Shown: one piece after another, positions 48,899 to 60,856 of the stretch
How positions within the stretch are numbered: position 1 is the first letter of the stretch
Layout of the letters: each line of letters opens with the position of its first letter
The notes under the pieces: generated by a model
The model's database searches: none
What the model saw: only the letters and a program-made list of their open reading frames with translations
Told to the model about the DNA's origin: nothing
NCBI GenBank assembly: GCA_949825065.1
Contig: OX463863.1
Coordinates: forward strand, 15,732,345-15,796,344
DNA length: 64,000 bases
From: Odontocerum albicorne
Taxonomy: Eukaryota > Arthropoda > Insecta > Trichoptera > Odontoceridae
Reading direction: 5' to 3'
Made by a program: the position numbers and the translations under genes

Positions 48899-50492
48899 AT
48901 GTCTGAAGTTACGAAGTTAGGAAAAGGAAGAGCATTGTGTGGACAAACTAAAGAAGTGGTTTTGAATGTTTATAATTACATCAAGAAATGACAGGACACT
49001 AGTGAGGAGGTAAATATTCATGATTTTTATTTATTCTTCAGCGAATCACCTTATGGTAGGAGTAGTTAAACATTTTACAATATTTATATACATAATACAA
49101 AAAAAAAAAAGTTTAGTTCAATTTATTTTTAAAAGATATTGAATTAAATTGACAGTAATACAATATCAGTTAAGCTTGCGATCATTTTCATTTATGCCAT
49201 ATTAGACATACTCGTATAATAATAATTTTCCGCTATATGAAATAGTTTATGTTTTTGTGTACAAACATTTTGTATCAAGTTTTAATAATATTTTTACCCC
49301 TTTTTTCAGAGAATGATTCTTATTAACGAAATTTCGATGTCAACTGGGGTATCGCCAAGAACTATTAAAACGATAACATCTTCCTTTAACAAAAACAGAA
49401 AAGGAGATGCCATTAGGTCTCCAATAAAAACAAAAAATCGACAAAACAAAGTATCTGTAAACAGTTTTGATGAATGTGTAATAAGGAGGTGTGTATATGA
49501 TTTTCACATTAAAGAAAAAATATTGCCTACAATCCTAAAAATTATTTCCAGTGTTGCAAGAATCAATTAATTTTAATGGATCTGAGTCAACCCTGAAAAG
49601 AATAAACAAAAATTGGATTTCGCTGGCATGCAACGCGAGGCAATTTAAATATTTTGAGGGAAAACCAGACAAAGTATATAAAAGAATATCATATTTAAGG
49701 GCAGTCAAACAATACCAAGAAGCAGGTAGAAGAATCGTGTACACCGATGAAACATATGTTCATACTAGCCATGGGTCATCGAGAGCATGGAGCGATCAAT
49801 CTGAAGAGGGACTTCGAAAGCCCATTTCAAAGGGATCCTGTTTCATTATTGTACATGCAGGAAGTGAAAAAGGTTTCATGCCTAATGGTCTACTCATATA
49901 CAAATCTCACCAAAAAACTGGAGACTGCCATGATTACATGAACTACGACAACTATCAGAAATGGCTTACGGAAAAACGTATTCTTACCTTAGAACCGAGA
50001 TCTGTGGTGGTAATTGACAACGCTTCATACCATAATGAAGTAATGAATCCTGCACCAACATCAAATTCCAAGAAGGCCGATATGATTCAATGGCTGACTC
50101 AGAGGAGTATCCATTTTTCAAGTGAAATGCTTAAGCCAGAATTATATCGGTTAATCTTAAGACACAAAAATGTATTCAAGGAATACGCCATCAATAGGTT
50201 ATTTTAGAATAATGGACACGATGTTTAATGGCTTCCACCGTACCATCCAGATCTCAATCCAATAGAAAAGGTAAGAGCTTGTGGGCTCTAGAAATACTGA
50301 TATAACGTTGAGTTCTGTCGAAAGGTTGGTCAAAGAGAAGGTTTCATTGATTTGGAGCGACAAGTGGAGTAATGTTTGCCGGCATGTATGGTACAGGAAA
50401 CGGAATTCAAATACTACAAAAATGAAGTATCTGTGGACAGTATTACTGATCTCAATCAATTTTTCAAAAATATCGATTCAAGCGACGATTAA
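48899..50492 (+). pseudogene. DD82E (Sailor-like) transposase, best preserved copy D
   Basis: Exon 1 48899-49009 (TGA after NYIKK), intron 49010-49309, exon 2 from 49310. HTH part open to 49570. After the shared frameshift a 218-codon frame (49551-50207) covers YTDETYVHTSHGSSRAWSD, FIIVHAGSEKGFMPNG, VVIDNASYHNEVMNPAPTS and the long insertion to INRLF. A TAG and a TAA then precede LPPYHPDLNPIEKV, and a further frameshift precedes SSVERLVKEKVSLIWSDKW. Counting across the stops gives 82 residues from second Asp to Glu. It retains more of the GSCFIIVHAG segment than A or B, which have a small deletion there. Confidence 0.8.
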
Positions 50493-52131
50493 TCGGTCTT
50501 AGTATTTATTAGTGTTAATTGTGTTTTCTTTGCATATTGAATAAATTATTTGATTTTACATTGACCATTTATTTCATTATTGTCATTAGGTACATACCTC
50601 AATCTGATATTATATTATTATTATGGTAAGTATTTTATTGGAATAGAAAATATCAGATAGACAATATTTAAAAATATATAATAATATATTACAAAATAAA
50701 TTAAAATATGGTCATCCTAGACCGGCAGTGCCAACTATCGTGAAACCCACTCTACTTAACGGCAATTAACTGTTCCTGGGGAATCACTTTATATTGAGGA
50801 AAATAAGAACACTTATGTGGAACAGTACACAAAAATAGGAATATTTTTTCTCATGTCTAAATGCAAATATCAATGAAACTGTGCTGAAGTACGTGGGTAC
50901 ACTTTTGAAGTGTTATAATTGTCGCCACGAAAATTCAAATATCCAGGGAACTCGCATTTTTTAACGGGAACGCTAAATAATTTGTGGCTTCAGGTTTTGA
51001 GATTATTTCAACACATTTTAATCAAAATAAGACGCAAAAGTGAAACAATGTCAACAAAACGCATGACGAGCTTTGTTAATAATATCGATTAAAATATAAA
51101 ACAGTGAACATTACCTCAGAGCCAAGGTGTTGAGGAAATCCGTTGCAGTACAGCAGCAATATTACAGAGACACTGTGTCTCTCTCAAATACTGTCCGTTG
51201 CTGTGAAGTCTTACAAAGGAAGGAATGCACGCAAATAATGCGACGAAGGAAAATGTCATTTTCTTCTTCTTCCTAAATAGTGGCCGTGCACTCATATATG
51301 AAGGAGTATACGCCAGTGTCAAGTGATGCAAATGTCATTTTAACAGCTCAAATTAAATTACACCATAGATAAAGTTATTAGATACTATGAAGCTGACATC
51401 ACTCGACACTGGCGTATACTCCTTCATATATAGGAGTTCACGTCCATTATTCAAAGACAGAGAGAGAGATTTCTAATATATGGAGAATATGTCAGTGTTG
51501 ATGGAAAATCATGATTACCAATTTGTATGCAAGTTAATGGACTAATGCCGTAATGGTGCTCATTAAAACCAGGTTCATTTGTAATTCCATTTGGAAAAAT
51601 ATATTCTTTGAGATCTTCCTGAGGGTTGTCTTATATAAGGACCTCTTTTATTATCAATCCTTATACATTCCCAAATCATTGCATCACAACCTTCTTCCTT
51701 CTCTCTTGAGGGCTGATACATTCTTGCAAATATTCAATACTAAATAAAACCCCAATAAATCTCTTTTATTACTTTAGATACTTAACAGCCGTTACCTTTT
51801 AACAAGAAGTGTCTGTCAAATTATTTCCTAATCTCAGCTTTCATAGAAATGTGACAAATTTATCTATGAGCTTTAAAAAATATGTTTAATTAGATGAATT
51901 GCACTTTCTAATTAACAAAATGATCACGTCAAAACTAATATTAATTTTATCTTTGTAACAATGTTGGATTTTTTAGAGAATAATTTTTTTTTTAAATTAT
52001 AGTTTTGTCCAAGTTATTTGTTTCTCAAACAATATTTAACTGACAAATAATTATTTGAAATCATTAGGAATATAAAAAAATTATAAGTTAAGTATTTTCA
52101 GGAAACTCATTCTCAGTAAATACAAAATTAT
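50493..52131. other. Spacer with fold-back MITE family 2 at 51290-51437
   Basis: Nearly identical to 8617-10246. Apart from the 148-bp fold-back element I see nothing functional. Confidence 0.5.
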
Positions 52132-53476
52132 ATCATCACCATCACCATCAGCCTGTATCTATCCACTGCAGGATGTAGGCCTCTCCAAGTTGTCTCCACA
52201 AAATCCTGTCCTTTGCACATTGCTGCCACATAATACCTGCATGCTTACGTATTTCGTCCACCCAGCGCGCCTTAGGTCTTCTTACAGGCCTTTTTATACC
52301 TATTGGGTACCACTGGATTACTTCATACGTCCAACGATGGTCTGTTGCTCGGGCGATATGTCCAGCCCACTTCCACTTGAGTCTTTTTGCAACCTCTATA
52401 ACATCTTCAACCTTTGTTTGGGCTCGTATCCACTCATTACGTTTTCGGTCTCTTCTGGTATAACCTAGCATGCACCTTTCCATGCTGCGTTGTGTTGTTT
52501 GGAGCTTTTGTAACATTCGTACCGATAAAGTCCAAGTCTCGCATCCATATGTTAGTACTGGCAAGATGCATTGGTTAAATACCTTCCGTTTGAGGCAGAT
52601 TGGGAGCTTGCTCTTGAAGATGTAGTTTAGTCGTCCAAAGGAACTCCAAGCTAGTTTTGATCTTCTATTTATTTCATTTAAAGTACAGTCTTCAAATGTA
52701 ATACTTTGTCCTAAGTAGATATATTGTTGGACTTGTTCCAGCTGTGTACCGTCCACCTAGATAGTTGTGGCATCAGCAAAGCGGTTTAACATATATTTTG
52801 TTTTATCAATATTCATTTTTAAACCTGCTAATTTGCTTGCCTCCGCTAATTCCAGTATTTGGCTCTGCAGTTCCTCAGGACGTGTAGCGAAGGTAATAAT
52901 ATCGTCTGCAAATCTAAGGTGGCTCAGATATGAACCATTAACGCAGATTCCTTTATTTTCTCATTCAAGCTTTTTGAACACATCCTCCAGGGTAGCGTTG
53001 AATAATTTTGTCGAGATGGTATCGCCCTGGCGGACACCTTTAGTGATTGGAAATTTATCGGTACTTTGGTGGAGATTTACTGTTGCTGTCGCGTTATTGT
53101 ATATATTACTGAAGAGATTGACATAGCGTTTTTGAACTCCCTGATTAAGAAGGGCCCTGATAATAGCGGATTTCTTGACCAAATCAAAAGCCTTTTCATA
53201 ATCTACGAACGCCAAATATAATGGAAGTTGGTATTCTTGACAACGCTCTATTATTTCCTTTACTACCTGAATGTGGTCCATTGTGCTATGACGTCCTCTA
53301 AATCCGGCTTGTTCCCTGGGTTGATTTTCATCAAAGGTTGTTTTTAACCTATTGGAGATAATCTTAGTAAAGATTTTATAGAGAACTGGTAGTAAGCTAA
53401 TGGTTAGGTAATTCTTAAGATCTTCTTTATCTCCCTTTTTATGGAGTAGGATGATGGTGGTAAAATTATATATCAT
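52132..53476 (-). pseudogene. RTE-like non-LTR retrotransposon, 5'-truncated, copy D
   Basis: From 53476: TTIILLHKKGDKEDLKNY, REQAGFRGRHSTMDHIQVV, LAFVDYEKAFDLVKKSA and GVRQGDTISTKLFNA of the RT palm, an in-frame TGA after KKLE, then LRFADDIITFA, a TAG where copy A has Gln (52757), and the C-terminal WAGHIARATDHRW / RWVDEIRKHAG end. The stop overlaps a TGATGGTGATGG tail ending at 52132. Endonuclease and early RT are absent. Only two nonsense codons in 1.3 kb suggest fairly recent decay. Confidence 0.85.
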
Positions 53477-53668
53477 ATATTATTTATGTAAGATTTTAAA
53501 ACATCATTTATATTTAAAAAAAATGAATCTTGACCCTTTAAGACCCGATCGAATTTAAGAAAATCTTACCCAATAACCAGCTTGATTTTTAAAGAATTCT
53601 GATGAAAGGGAAGGGTTAACAAAAAAAAACTGATTAAAGGGAAGAGTTTACTAAAATTGCTATAAATA

Positions 53669-53990
53669 TTAGGAATATTGTAATGAAACTTTAAATATTT
53701 GTTGAGTCAAGCACTGTATGTTCCACTTTATATAACGGTACAAGTATAACTTTACCAATTTCAAGGTTTGTACCTTATCATCAGGGGAGCACAAACAAGA
53801 CTTGTTTATGTCAATTGCTGTTGTTGATGTCAAGTTCTCTACATTTTCATTTTCACTGACCTCAAATTCGACGGACACGTCATCCGCTTCTTCAACAAAG
53901 TCTTCTGTGTCTGTTATATTATCGATTGCCTCAAATTCTGAATCACTATTATATTCTTCTTCATCTAACGATAAACAATATTTTTTTTTG
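53669..53990 (-). other. Acidic open frame fragment joined to half of fold-back family 3
   Basis: Minus reading gives LSLDEEEYNSDSEFEAID, then DTEDFVEEADDVSVEF and a Ser/Glu/Asn-rich run, followed by an arm of the fold-back element. Copy A keeps only the first 10 or so codons because of the 846-bp deletion. Acidic runs of this type are common at the start of piggyBac-type transposases, but no further domain is present. Confidence 0.35.
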
Positions 53991-54139
53991 AAAATTTATC
54001 GCAAAGTTTTCAAAATATAACATGTAAATGATATAAGTATTGTTTTGCATGGTGCATAAAAGCGTTACAAGGAAAATTGAATATACCAAATAATTTACTA
54101 TTTATAGTTAAGGCATTAACACTGCGGAGGTTAAAATAC

Positions 54140-54353
54140 ATTGTCATTTGTTTGGTCACACACTGTTTATTCCACTTTATATAATGGTACGGGTATAACC
54201 CTACCAGTTTCAAAGCTTTTACCTTATCTTCAGGAGAACACAAATGAGTCTTGTTTTTACTCAACTGATAATGAGATGAAAACCTTGAAACCGGTAAGGT
54301 TATACCGTTATATAAAGTGGAATAAACAGTGTCGGACTAAACAAATTACAATA
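54140..54353. mobile_element. Fold-back element, family 3
   Basis: Near-identical to 11410-11623, in the same position relative to the next piggyBac element. Confidence 0.75.
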
Positions 54354-55188
54354 AATTAGATTTAATACACGTTGCCCATTTAGAGTATCATATTGTAAAC
54401 ACGTCATTACACGCACATAATATATTTCAGCAGGCGCATGCTGGACTTCCCCACAATGCGCGACATGCTCGCCTGCAAACACTTGCTTGTTAAGACCTGT
54501 TGAACTGAATCACTGGTCAGTGGAATTTTTTGTGTTTATTTGGAAAATAAAGTAACCACCACATCTTTAATTCTGAGTTATTCATTATAAATACAATTTG
54601 TCAGGTGTATTACCAGGTGGCAATCTGTGCCAACCAATCACTAAACAAAGTATAATGTCTTTAACTGATCCAATGCTGAAAACACGCCTGGTGTGTCCAT
54701 GTGAACATCTGCTTCATGCTCAAAACACGCGCGGCGTATCCATGACTAAATATTGTTAGTGTATTAAATCAGCATACGATATTCGTTCATTACTTCAGAA
54801 GACTCCATCGCATTCGGGCGTTTTCGCATGTGCATCGCTTTGTAAAGTTAAGTTTACACCCGCAGTTGTAAATAATATTTTTTCTAGTTTTTATTCAGTT
54901 TGTTTTCATTGTGATATTATTTTTAGAGACTTGATAATAATATTAATTGGACTATTTCTCTACCGCTGTTTTGTGAAAGGGTCACTGCAAGGGATATTTA
55001 TTGTATGATAGATATATTTTGTTTATGTTTTCTAGTTATTTTAAATTTTGAATGAGTGACATAGTAAATTGTGAGTACAAAGAAGTGCCGTTTGAAAAAT
55101 ATATTATAGTAATTTGTGTAAAAAGTGATATTTAGTATCATATAAGTTTCTTTTTGATTTTACGAAAAAAATACGTTAACCTTGAAGA

Positions 55189-57175
55189 ATGGATCGCCCA
55201 TCGAGCTCTAAAAGACAAAGGATTGAGGATGATTCATTTAGTGGCGTTAGTGATGAGGAATTCACCATCATCGAGGACGATTCTGAATTTGAGTCAGATA
55301 TTGAAAATGATGACAATATTCAAATTCAAACTGTTTCACAAACATCTAGAACACCAAACGTTAGCTCTACGCAATGGTCGAATATAAAAAAACAACCAGC
55401 CTCTACACCATTTTCAAAAATACCCGGGTTGAAAATTGAGATGTCAAGTAAAGAACCAATAGATTATTTCGATTTGATTTTCAATGAAGATTTATACAAC
55501 TTTGTGACAACCCAAACCAATTTGTATGCAGTTGAAGTATTGTCGAAATCAGGTGATACAAGCAGAATCACGCGATGGAAAAATGTCACTATAGTTCGGA
55601 AATTCTAGGATGAGTCCTGTGACAGCTCACAAATTTGCCCCAATACTCGTACCACCTTGTAACGATGTTCAGTAATTTTAATTATTTTATCAACTTTAAT
55701 ATAAGCCTCAATTCTAATAAATAGCAAGTTATTTAGGTAAATACATTACATAAGGTTGTATTGGGCCATATTTGCGAGCTGTCACAGGAATCATCATAGA
55801 ATTTCCGAACTATAAAGACGAAATGAGGGTGTGGTTGGGTTTACTACTTCACACCGGAACAATAAGTTTGAACAGGTTGAGTGACTACTGGAAGACGGGC
55901 TATCTATTCAATTTATCGGCATTTTCACAATTCATGTCAAGAGAAAGATTTTTACTCATATTACGGGCACTTCATTTCAACAATAATGAAGAAGATCTGT
56001 CGAGCTTGGCAAAAGTCAGGGCATTGATTGATTTTTTCAATGAAAGGATGGAGGTAATTTATGATCCACACAGACAACTATCGAAAGATAAATCGTTGGT
56101 TCTTTGGAGAGGCCGATTAATTTTTCGCCAATACATAAAAGGCAAAAAGGCCAAGTATGGTATAAAACTTTACATGTTAGGGAAATCAAGTGGATTGGCC
56201 GTAAAAATAATTGTATATGGTGGATCATCAGATGAAGAGTTAGGTGGCAAAAGCCATACTAATAAAGTCGTTGCTAGAGGGGTAGACAGGAGTCGGATAT
56301 TCAATTTACATGAATAATTTCTATAAGTGTTCCTCTAACAAAAAAACTGTTGAACCAAAAGACATATGTCACAGGAACACTACGAGCAAATAGAAAAGAA
56401 ACCCCGATTGATATTATAGATAGAAAAATTAACAAAGGAGAAAGTGTGAATCAGTACACAGAAAATGGTATATGTGTTACCAAATGGAAAGACCGGCGAG
56501 AAGTCTTTATGATTTCTTTTGAGTTTGATGGGGAGCTGTCTGATACTAAAAACCGACGTGGTAAAGTGGTCACCAAAACAAATATGGTAATAAATTACAA
56601 CAATCACATGATCGGTATAGACTATCATGACTAGATGTTAGCTTACTACCCATGCAAAAGGAAAACATTACGTTGGTACAAAAAGATGGCCATTCATCTG
56701 TTCCAGACGATGTTATTGAATTCTTGGCATTTATACAATGCAGACAATTCACAGAAAATGCCGTTGTATGATTTCAGGGTATTTATAATCAAAAAATTAC
56801 TAGGTCCACCTCCATCATCAATTCCGAGACAAACAGTACATTCAAAAACCAAGATACATCTGCCGAAGTTTTGTGAAAAAGACACTGATAATAAAATCAA
56901 AAGACACAGATGTAAGCAATGCTGGATTACAGCTAAGAAAAGAAATGCTTCATTATACGACAAATGAAAGACGACAAAGCCAGATCTATTAAAAGAATGT
57001 ATGTCTAAATTTAATTACCTGTTGTTTTTTCGCAAATTATGTATATTTCTTGTCGTGTGTAATAATAATAAAATAAATAAAAATTATTCTTTTGTCCAGA
57101 TTGCCCTACACAACCTGGTCATTGTTTGGATCTTTGTTTCCAACTTTACCACAAATAATATTATTATTAAAAAAA
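55189..57175 (+). pseudogene. piggyBac transposase, family 2, broken copy 3 (retains the C-terminal catalytic region)
   Basis: Starts MDRPSSSKRQRIEDDSFSG (short deletion). It is interrupted at NVT by a 221-bp MITE, by an 8-bp deletion after TNKVV (stop near 56282) and by a TAG at 56632. First Asp motif reads LSKDKSLVLWRGR, so the conserved Asp-Glu is altered to Asp-Lys. Unlike copies 1 and 2 it keeps the segment KVVTKTNMVINYNNHMIGID, which supplies the third Asp region, and YYPCKRKTLRWYKKMAIHLF. The cysteine-rich end is split by an insertion after KRNASLYDK. Confidence 0.85.
55592..55812. mobile_element. TA-flanked MITE, family 1 (221 bp), nested in piggyBac copy 3
   Basis: TA at 55590-55591 and 55813-55814; ends TAGTTCGG and CCGAACTA are intact, with terminal inverted repeats of about 60 bp. 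The uninterrupted site is CACTAAAGATG in copy 1 (about 12877), so the insertion and its TA duplication can be read directly. Confidence 0.9.
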
Positions 57176-57415
57176 AAATAGGCCAAATTATTTATTTGTA
57201 TAAATAGGCCAGAACTCATACGATGGTTGTCGCCAAAGAAAGAATACGAGAATTTAATTTTGAATACAAGAGAGCGAGAGAGGAATACTTGGATTGTCTC
57301 CGAAAGTAATTCGAAATTTGAATCTGGGCGGGTCCGTGATACTGAACGAATTTTAAATACCTAGCTAGCAATTTTTGAACCAGTGTAAAAGGGGACGATG
57401 TATAATTGATATATA

Positions 57416-57785
57416 AAAAAAAGCCATCACTAGGAAAGGTTATTTTCATTTAGATCGGGTTTTAAAGTGTTAATAAATAAATGAACTTTTCAACTGCATT
57501 TATGTAATATTTATTTTAATCTGAAATGACCGACGATTTTCATTTATTTATTTTATGTGTATTTCAATATTTATTTGTAATAAATAATTTTTTTGTATCA
57601 AAATGTTAACTTAGTTAAATTATATATATCATAAAAGAGAGTTTCTTTTCCATATTAACTCACAAATTATTTTATTTTATTATTATTATTTTGTTTTTAA
57701 ATAGGCAATCTACCCAAACTAGGATGATTTGTGCCACCAAATTAGACATTAACAATTAACATATATGAGTCAATATAATAAAACT
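57416..57785. other. Spacer, no gene seen
   Basis: Same AT-rich repeat body as 19590-19959. Confidence 0.4.
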
Positions 57786-58100
57786 TATTTTAAATAATGA
57801 CAATTCTAGAGAATTTTAAGCTTAAAAAATTTAACAATCAATCAATTAGTGGAATAGTTCCTCAAAGGGAGAAGAAACACAATATTCATTGGACGCGGTA
57901 AAGATATGGCTTTTAGTATATCAAATCTGTCTCACAAAGGACAACTGAAAAATGCACGGTCTATAGTTTCATCATCCAGATTACACTTGCAGTCTGGATT
58001 CTCCACAATAGCCATTCTGTAAAGGTGACTAGCCACCACGCAGTGGCCCGTCTGCAAACAACACATGACAGACACTTCCATCTTGTTTATTCTTATTAAA
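57786..58100 (-). pseudogene. Non-LTR retrotransposon C-terminal fragment
   Basis: Copy of the fragment at 22106 with frame-breaking changes; retains the reverse complement of NPDCKC and the following acidic DDETIDRAF. Confidence 0.55.
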
Positions 58101-58606
58101 TTTAACCGTGGTTTTAAAGCTATAGATTGTTGGATTGATTTATATCCAGAACCCTTATTTACACCAGTTATATCCCAATCCAGTTAATAGCAGTAATACT
58201 CAAATTAGAATTTTAAGTGCGCACAAATATAAATGCAACTTGTCACAAGAATTATAAACATTTATATGAATCATATAAAAAAATATATAGAAAAGCAGTA
58301 CGCACATGCTTACTAACCATCACACATAAAATACATACCTGAGATAGATCAAGGCTCAGGTAATCAAAAGTCCTAATATTCAAAAAGAAAAAGGTAATCG
58401 AAGAAAATAATAAAAATATGTATACAATCAATTCCCTCCAATACACGAAAAAAAAGCAAAAAGAAACTTCAACACATTTATAGATATCTCGAAAAATTTG
58501 AGAGAAAATAAAAAAATTCGATAAAAAGAAAGAGAAAAAAATCCAACGAGTCACGCCACGGCGTTGAATTTATTATGTCACAATCTTCTTTCTCTTTCAA
58601 AACAGA

Positions 58607-59839
58607 TCAATTCAAAACATCGAGGCCATGTTCTTGAAGCAGTCTGTCGATCGCAAATTCATTAAAATAGTTTTTATGACAAGTTATTAATTTGTACAAT
58701 TCGGGTTTCATCATATCGTTGGAAAAAGGTACGTACTTTTTGACGTTATTTGGTTTGTATGTAAAATTTACATTTGTAGGGGTCCGTGCTTTTTCGCGAC
58801 CGTAACAGAAATGTGATGCAAGCGCGGTCACCTCGAGACTAAATCGCAAGCCGGCCAACGTCTGCATGCGCAAAACTTCCGAAAACGGTGACATTTCGTG
58901 AGCTGTGACGGCATGCAGCAGCGAAAACAGGCGCTTGCGATGAGCGATTGACCACACATAAGAAGCGTAAAAGCCAAAATAAATCATTATCAGTTCACCC
59001 TATCTACTGTGTTTTACTTGAGACTATCTAGTACCTGCCTAAGAGGAATTTCTTCACCCTGCGACCTTTTCACCAATCTACACCTTTGAACGTGAGCTGA
59101 ATTCTCCGAGTATCGTGCAGCAGTCATCCACCTATTGTTACAGTTCTTTGTACCAGTGGCGCACAAGATATATTTTTTCGACTAAGCAATTGCATCATAT
59201 CGGCTTTTTTAGTATTTGAATTTGGCCCAGGATTAATTATTTTGTTGTGATATGATGCATTGTCTATAACTACAATGGAGCGGGGATCTAAATTTGGTAT
59301 TAATTATTTCGTTAGCCACTTTCTATCATTATCGAATTTCATATCGTTATGACAATGCCCGGTCGTTTGGTGTGATTTATAAATGAGAAGACAATTTGGT
59401 AAAAATCTGTTTTCACCCCCTGCGTGGACAATAATGAAGCGAGATCCTTTAGCTATGGGCTTCCGAAGTCCTTCCTTGGAATTATCGCTCCATCTTCTTG
59501 AAGATACGTGGCTTGTATGCATGTAAGTCTCGTCGGTGTAGACAATCGGCCTTCATTCTTCTCTGTATTTCTTTATTACTCTTAAATACGCAATTCTTTT
59601 AAACACAGTGTAATTTTTTTTCTTGAAGTATTTTTAAATTGCCTGGTTTTCTGCCATTTGAATCCCATAGATTTAAAAACCTCCCTCAGTTTCATTTCGC
59701 CACCGGAACTATTTATCGATTCCCGTAAAATTGGTATTAATGTTGGGATTGTCGGCAGTACTTTTTTATTTATGTGAAAATCATAAATGCATCTCCTAAT
59801 GACGCACTCGTTTAAATTTTTAATAGAAATCATGGTCAA
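58607..59839 (-). pseudogene. Diverged DD82E (Sailor-like) transposase, minus strand, split by an LTR-like insert
   Basis: Independent copy, not part of the tandem set. Minus order: NLNECVIRRCIYDFHINKKV and INSSGGEMKLREVFKSMGFK (59839-59582), then MHTSHVSSRRWSD, GLRKPIAKGSRFIIVHAGGE (59522-59304; a stop follows KWLTK), IVVIDNASYHNKIINPGPNS, the insert, then VPFSNDMMKPELYKLITCHK and EFAIDRLLQEHGLDVLN ending at 58607. Here the GLDVLN end is followed by other sequence, so the Glu motif is missing. The match to copies A-D confirms the 50-residue extra segment between second Asp and Glu as a family feature. Confidence 0.75.
58735..59165 (-). mobile_element. LTR-like insert inside the minus-strand DD82E copy
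   Basis: Reading minus from 59165 it begins TGTGCGCCACTGGTACAAAG, then AACTGTAACAATAGGTGGAT and GACTGCTGCA. The solo LTR at 37101 read minus begins TGTACCAGACAGGTACAAAG, then ACTGTAGAATAGGCGGATG. The two are clearly related over the first 60 bp or so. The other boundary near 58735 is less certain and I see no clean target duplication. Confidence 0.5.
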
Positions 59840-60126
59840 CCTAATGTTTTGACACGATTACACACTAATACTAGAAACTGACCAATCAGCACACAGGAGT
59901 TGACTAACACAAGCACACACTCTGTGTACCTACGCTATAGTACAATATGGCACAGTTACAGAAACTTTCCTTACACCGCGTGGACTCTACATATGTAAAC
60001 ATCACGCGAATCCAACCCCTCACACTTCATCACTCCAGACAGTCCGAAACGTTCATCCCATAATATACCGCACATAATCATAAAAAAAACAGCATAAAAT
60101 ACCACACTCAAGAGCTCATCCGAGGG
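59840..60126. other. Spacer, no gene seen
   Basis: The left half is unique; from about 59990 it follows the repeat also at 23660-23790 and 43370-43490 (CACACTTGATCACTCCAGAC type). Confidence 0.4.
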
Positions 60127-60856
60127 TTGCTACTTTAGTTTAGAGACAGACAGGTATAAACAAATATTTATCATCGAAAATGGCTTTATTGTTTTTCAAA
60201 ATACTCTCCACGAAGATAAATACACTTTTGCATGCGTTGCAACCAATTTTCGAAGCACTTTTTCCACTCCAAAGGAGATAACTTCAAAACATGCGTTTTG
60301 AACGCATCAACCGCTTCTTCAGGTGTCGAAAAACATTGACCTCGTAATTTATTTTGGATGTTCGGGAACAAAAATAAGTCATTGGGTGCCAAATCAGGGC
60401 TGTACGGCAGATGACCCATCAATTCGATGTTATGAGTGCTCAAAAAGTCATTTGTTTGAGCCGATGTGAGAGCTCGCATTGTCGTGGTGGAGAATGATCT
60501 TCACGAAATTCGTCCTGGAGTGAACTACGACCACGATTGAATTCGGAAAACCAGCGAAACCCTGTGGCTCGGGATGGTGCTTCATCACCAAAAGTCGGCA
60601 CACTGTTGTTGAGTTAGGCCACGTCGAAAAACATAAAAAATCATCGCACGAAAATGTTCACGATTTAATTCCATTTTTGGCCGAGATGAATTTTTCAAGT
60701 CACTGTAAACAACACAAATATCACTCGTATGACAAAACTTTCTGAGCACGTATACCATTAAAAACGTCACGATGCGAACTTTACGATGATGATTTCAGAT
60801 TTGATGTATCTACACTGGTGTTGCCATATCTCAAAACTTAAGTAGCAAACCTTTGG
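60127..60856 (-). mobile_element. mariner element with large internal deletion
   Basis: Minus coding: MELNREHFRAMIFYVFRRGL (about 60675) through SRATGFRWFSEFNRGRSSLQ, then a jump at DEFREDH to HHDNASSH, followed by MGHLPYSPDLAPNDLFLFPN and WLQRMQKCIYLRGEYFEKQ, stop at 60186. The conserved SPDLAPND carries the third Asp of a DD34D mariner; the first Asp region is deleted. The ends carry inverted GGTT(T)GCTACTT(T/A)AG sequence. The surrounding repeat is continuous at 23780-23800 and 43490-43505, giving an approximate empty site; exact TA boundaries are ambiguous. Confidence 0.75.

Larger units (their letters stand above)
54661..57415 (+). mobile_element. piggyBac-like element, family 2, copy 3 (right end lost)
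   Basis: TTAA at 54661-54664 followed by the family left end with two changes. The body runs to about 57415, where it breaks into the AAAAGCCATCACTAGGAAAG repeat, so the right terminal repeat and second TTAA are gone. It contains a nested family 1 MITE. Confidence 0.8.
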
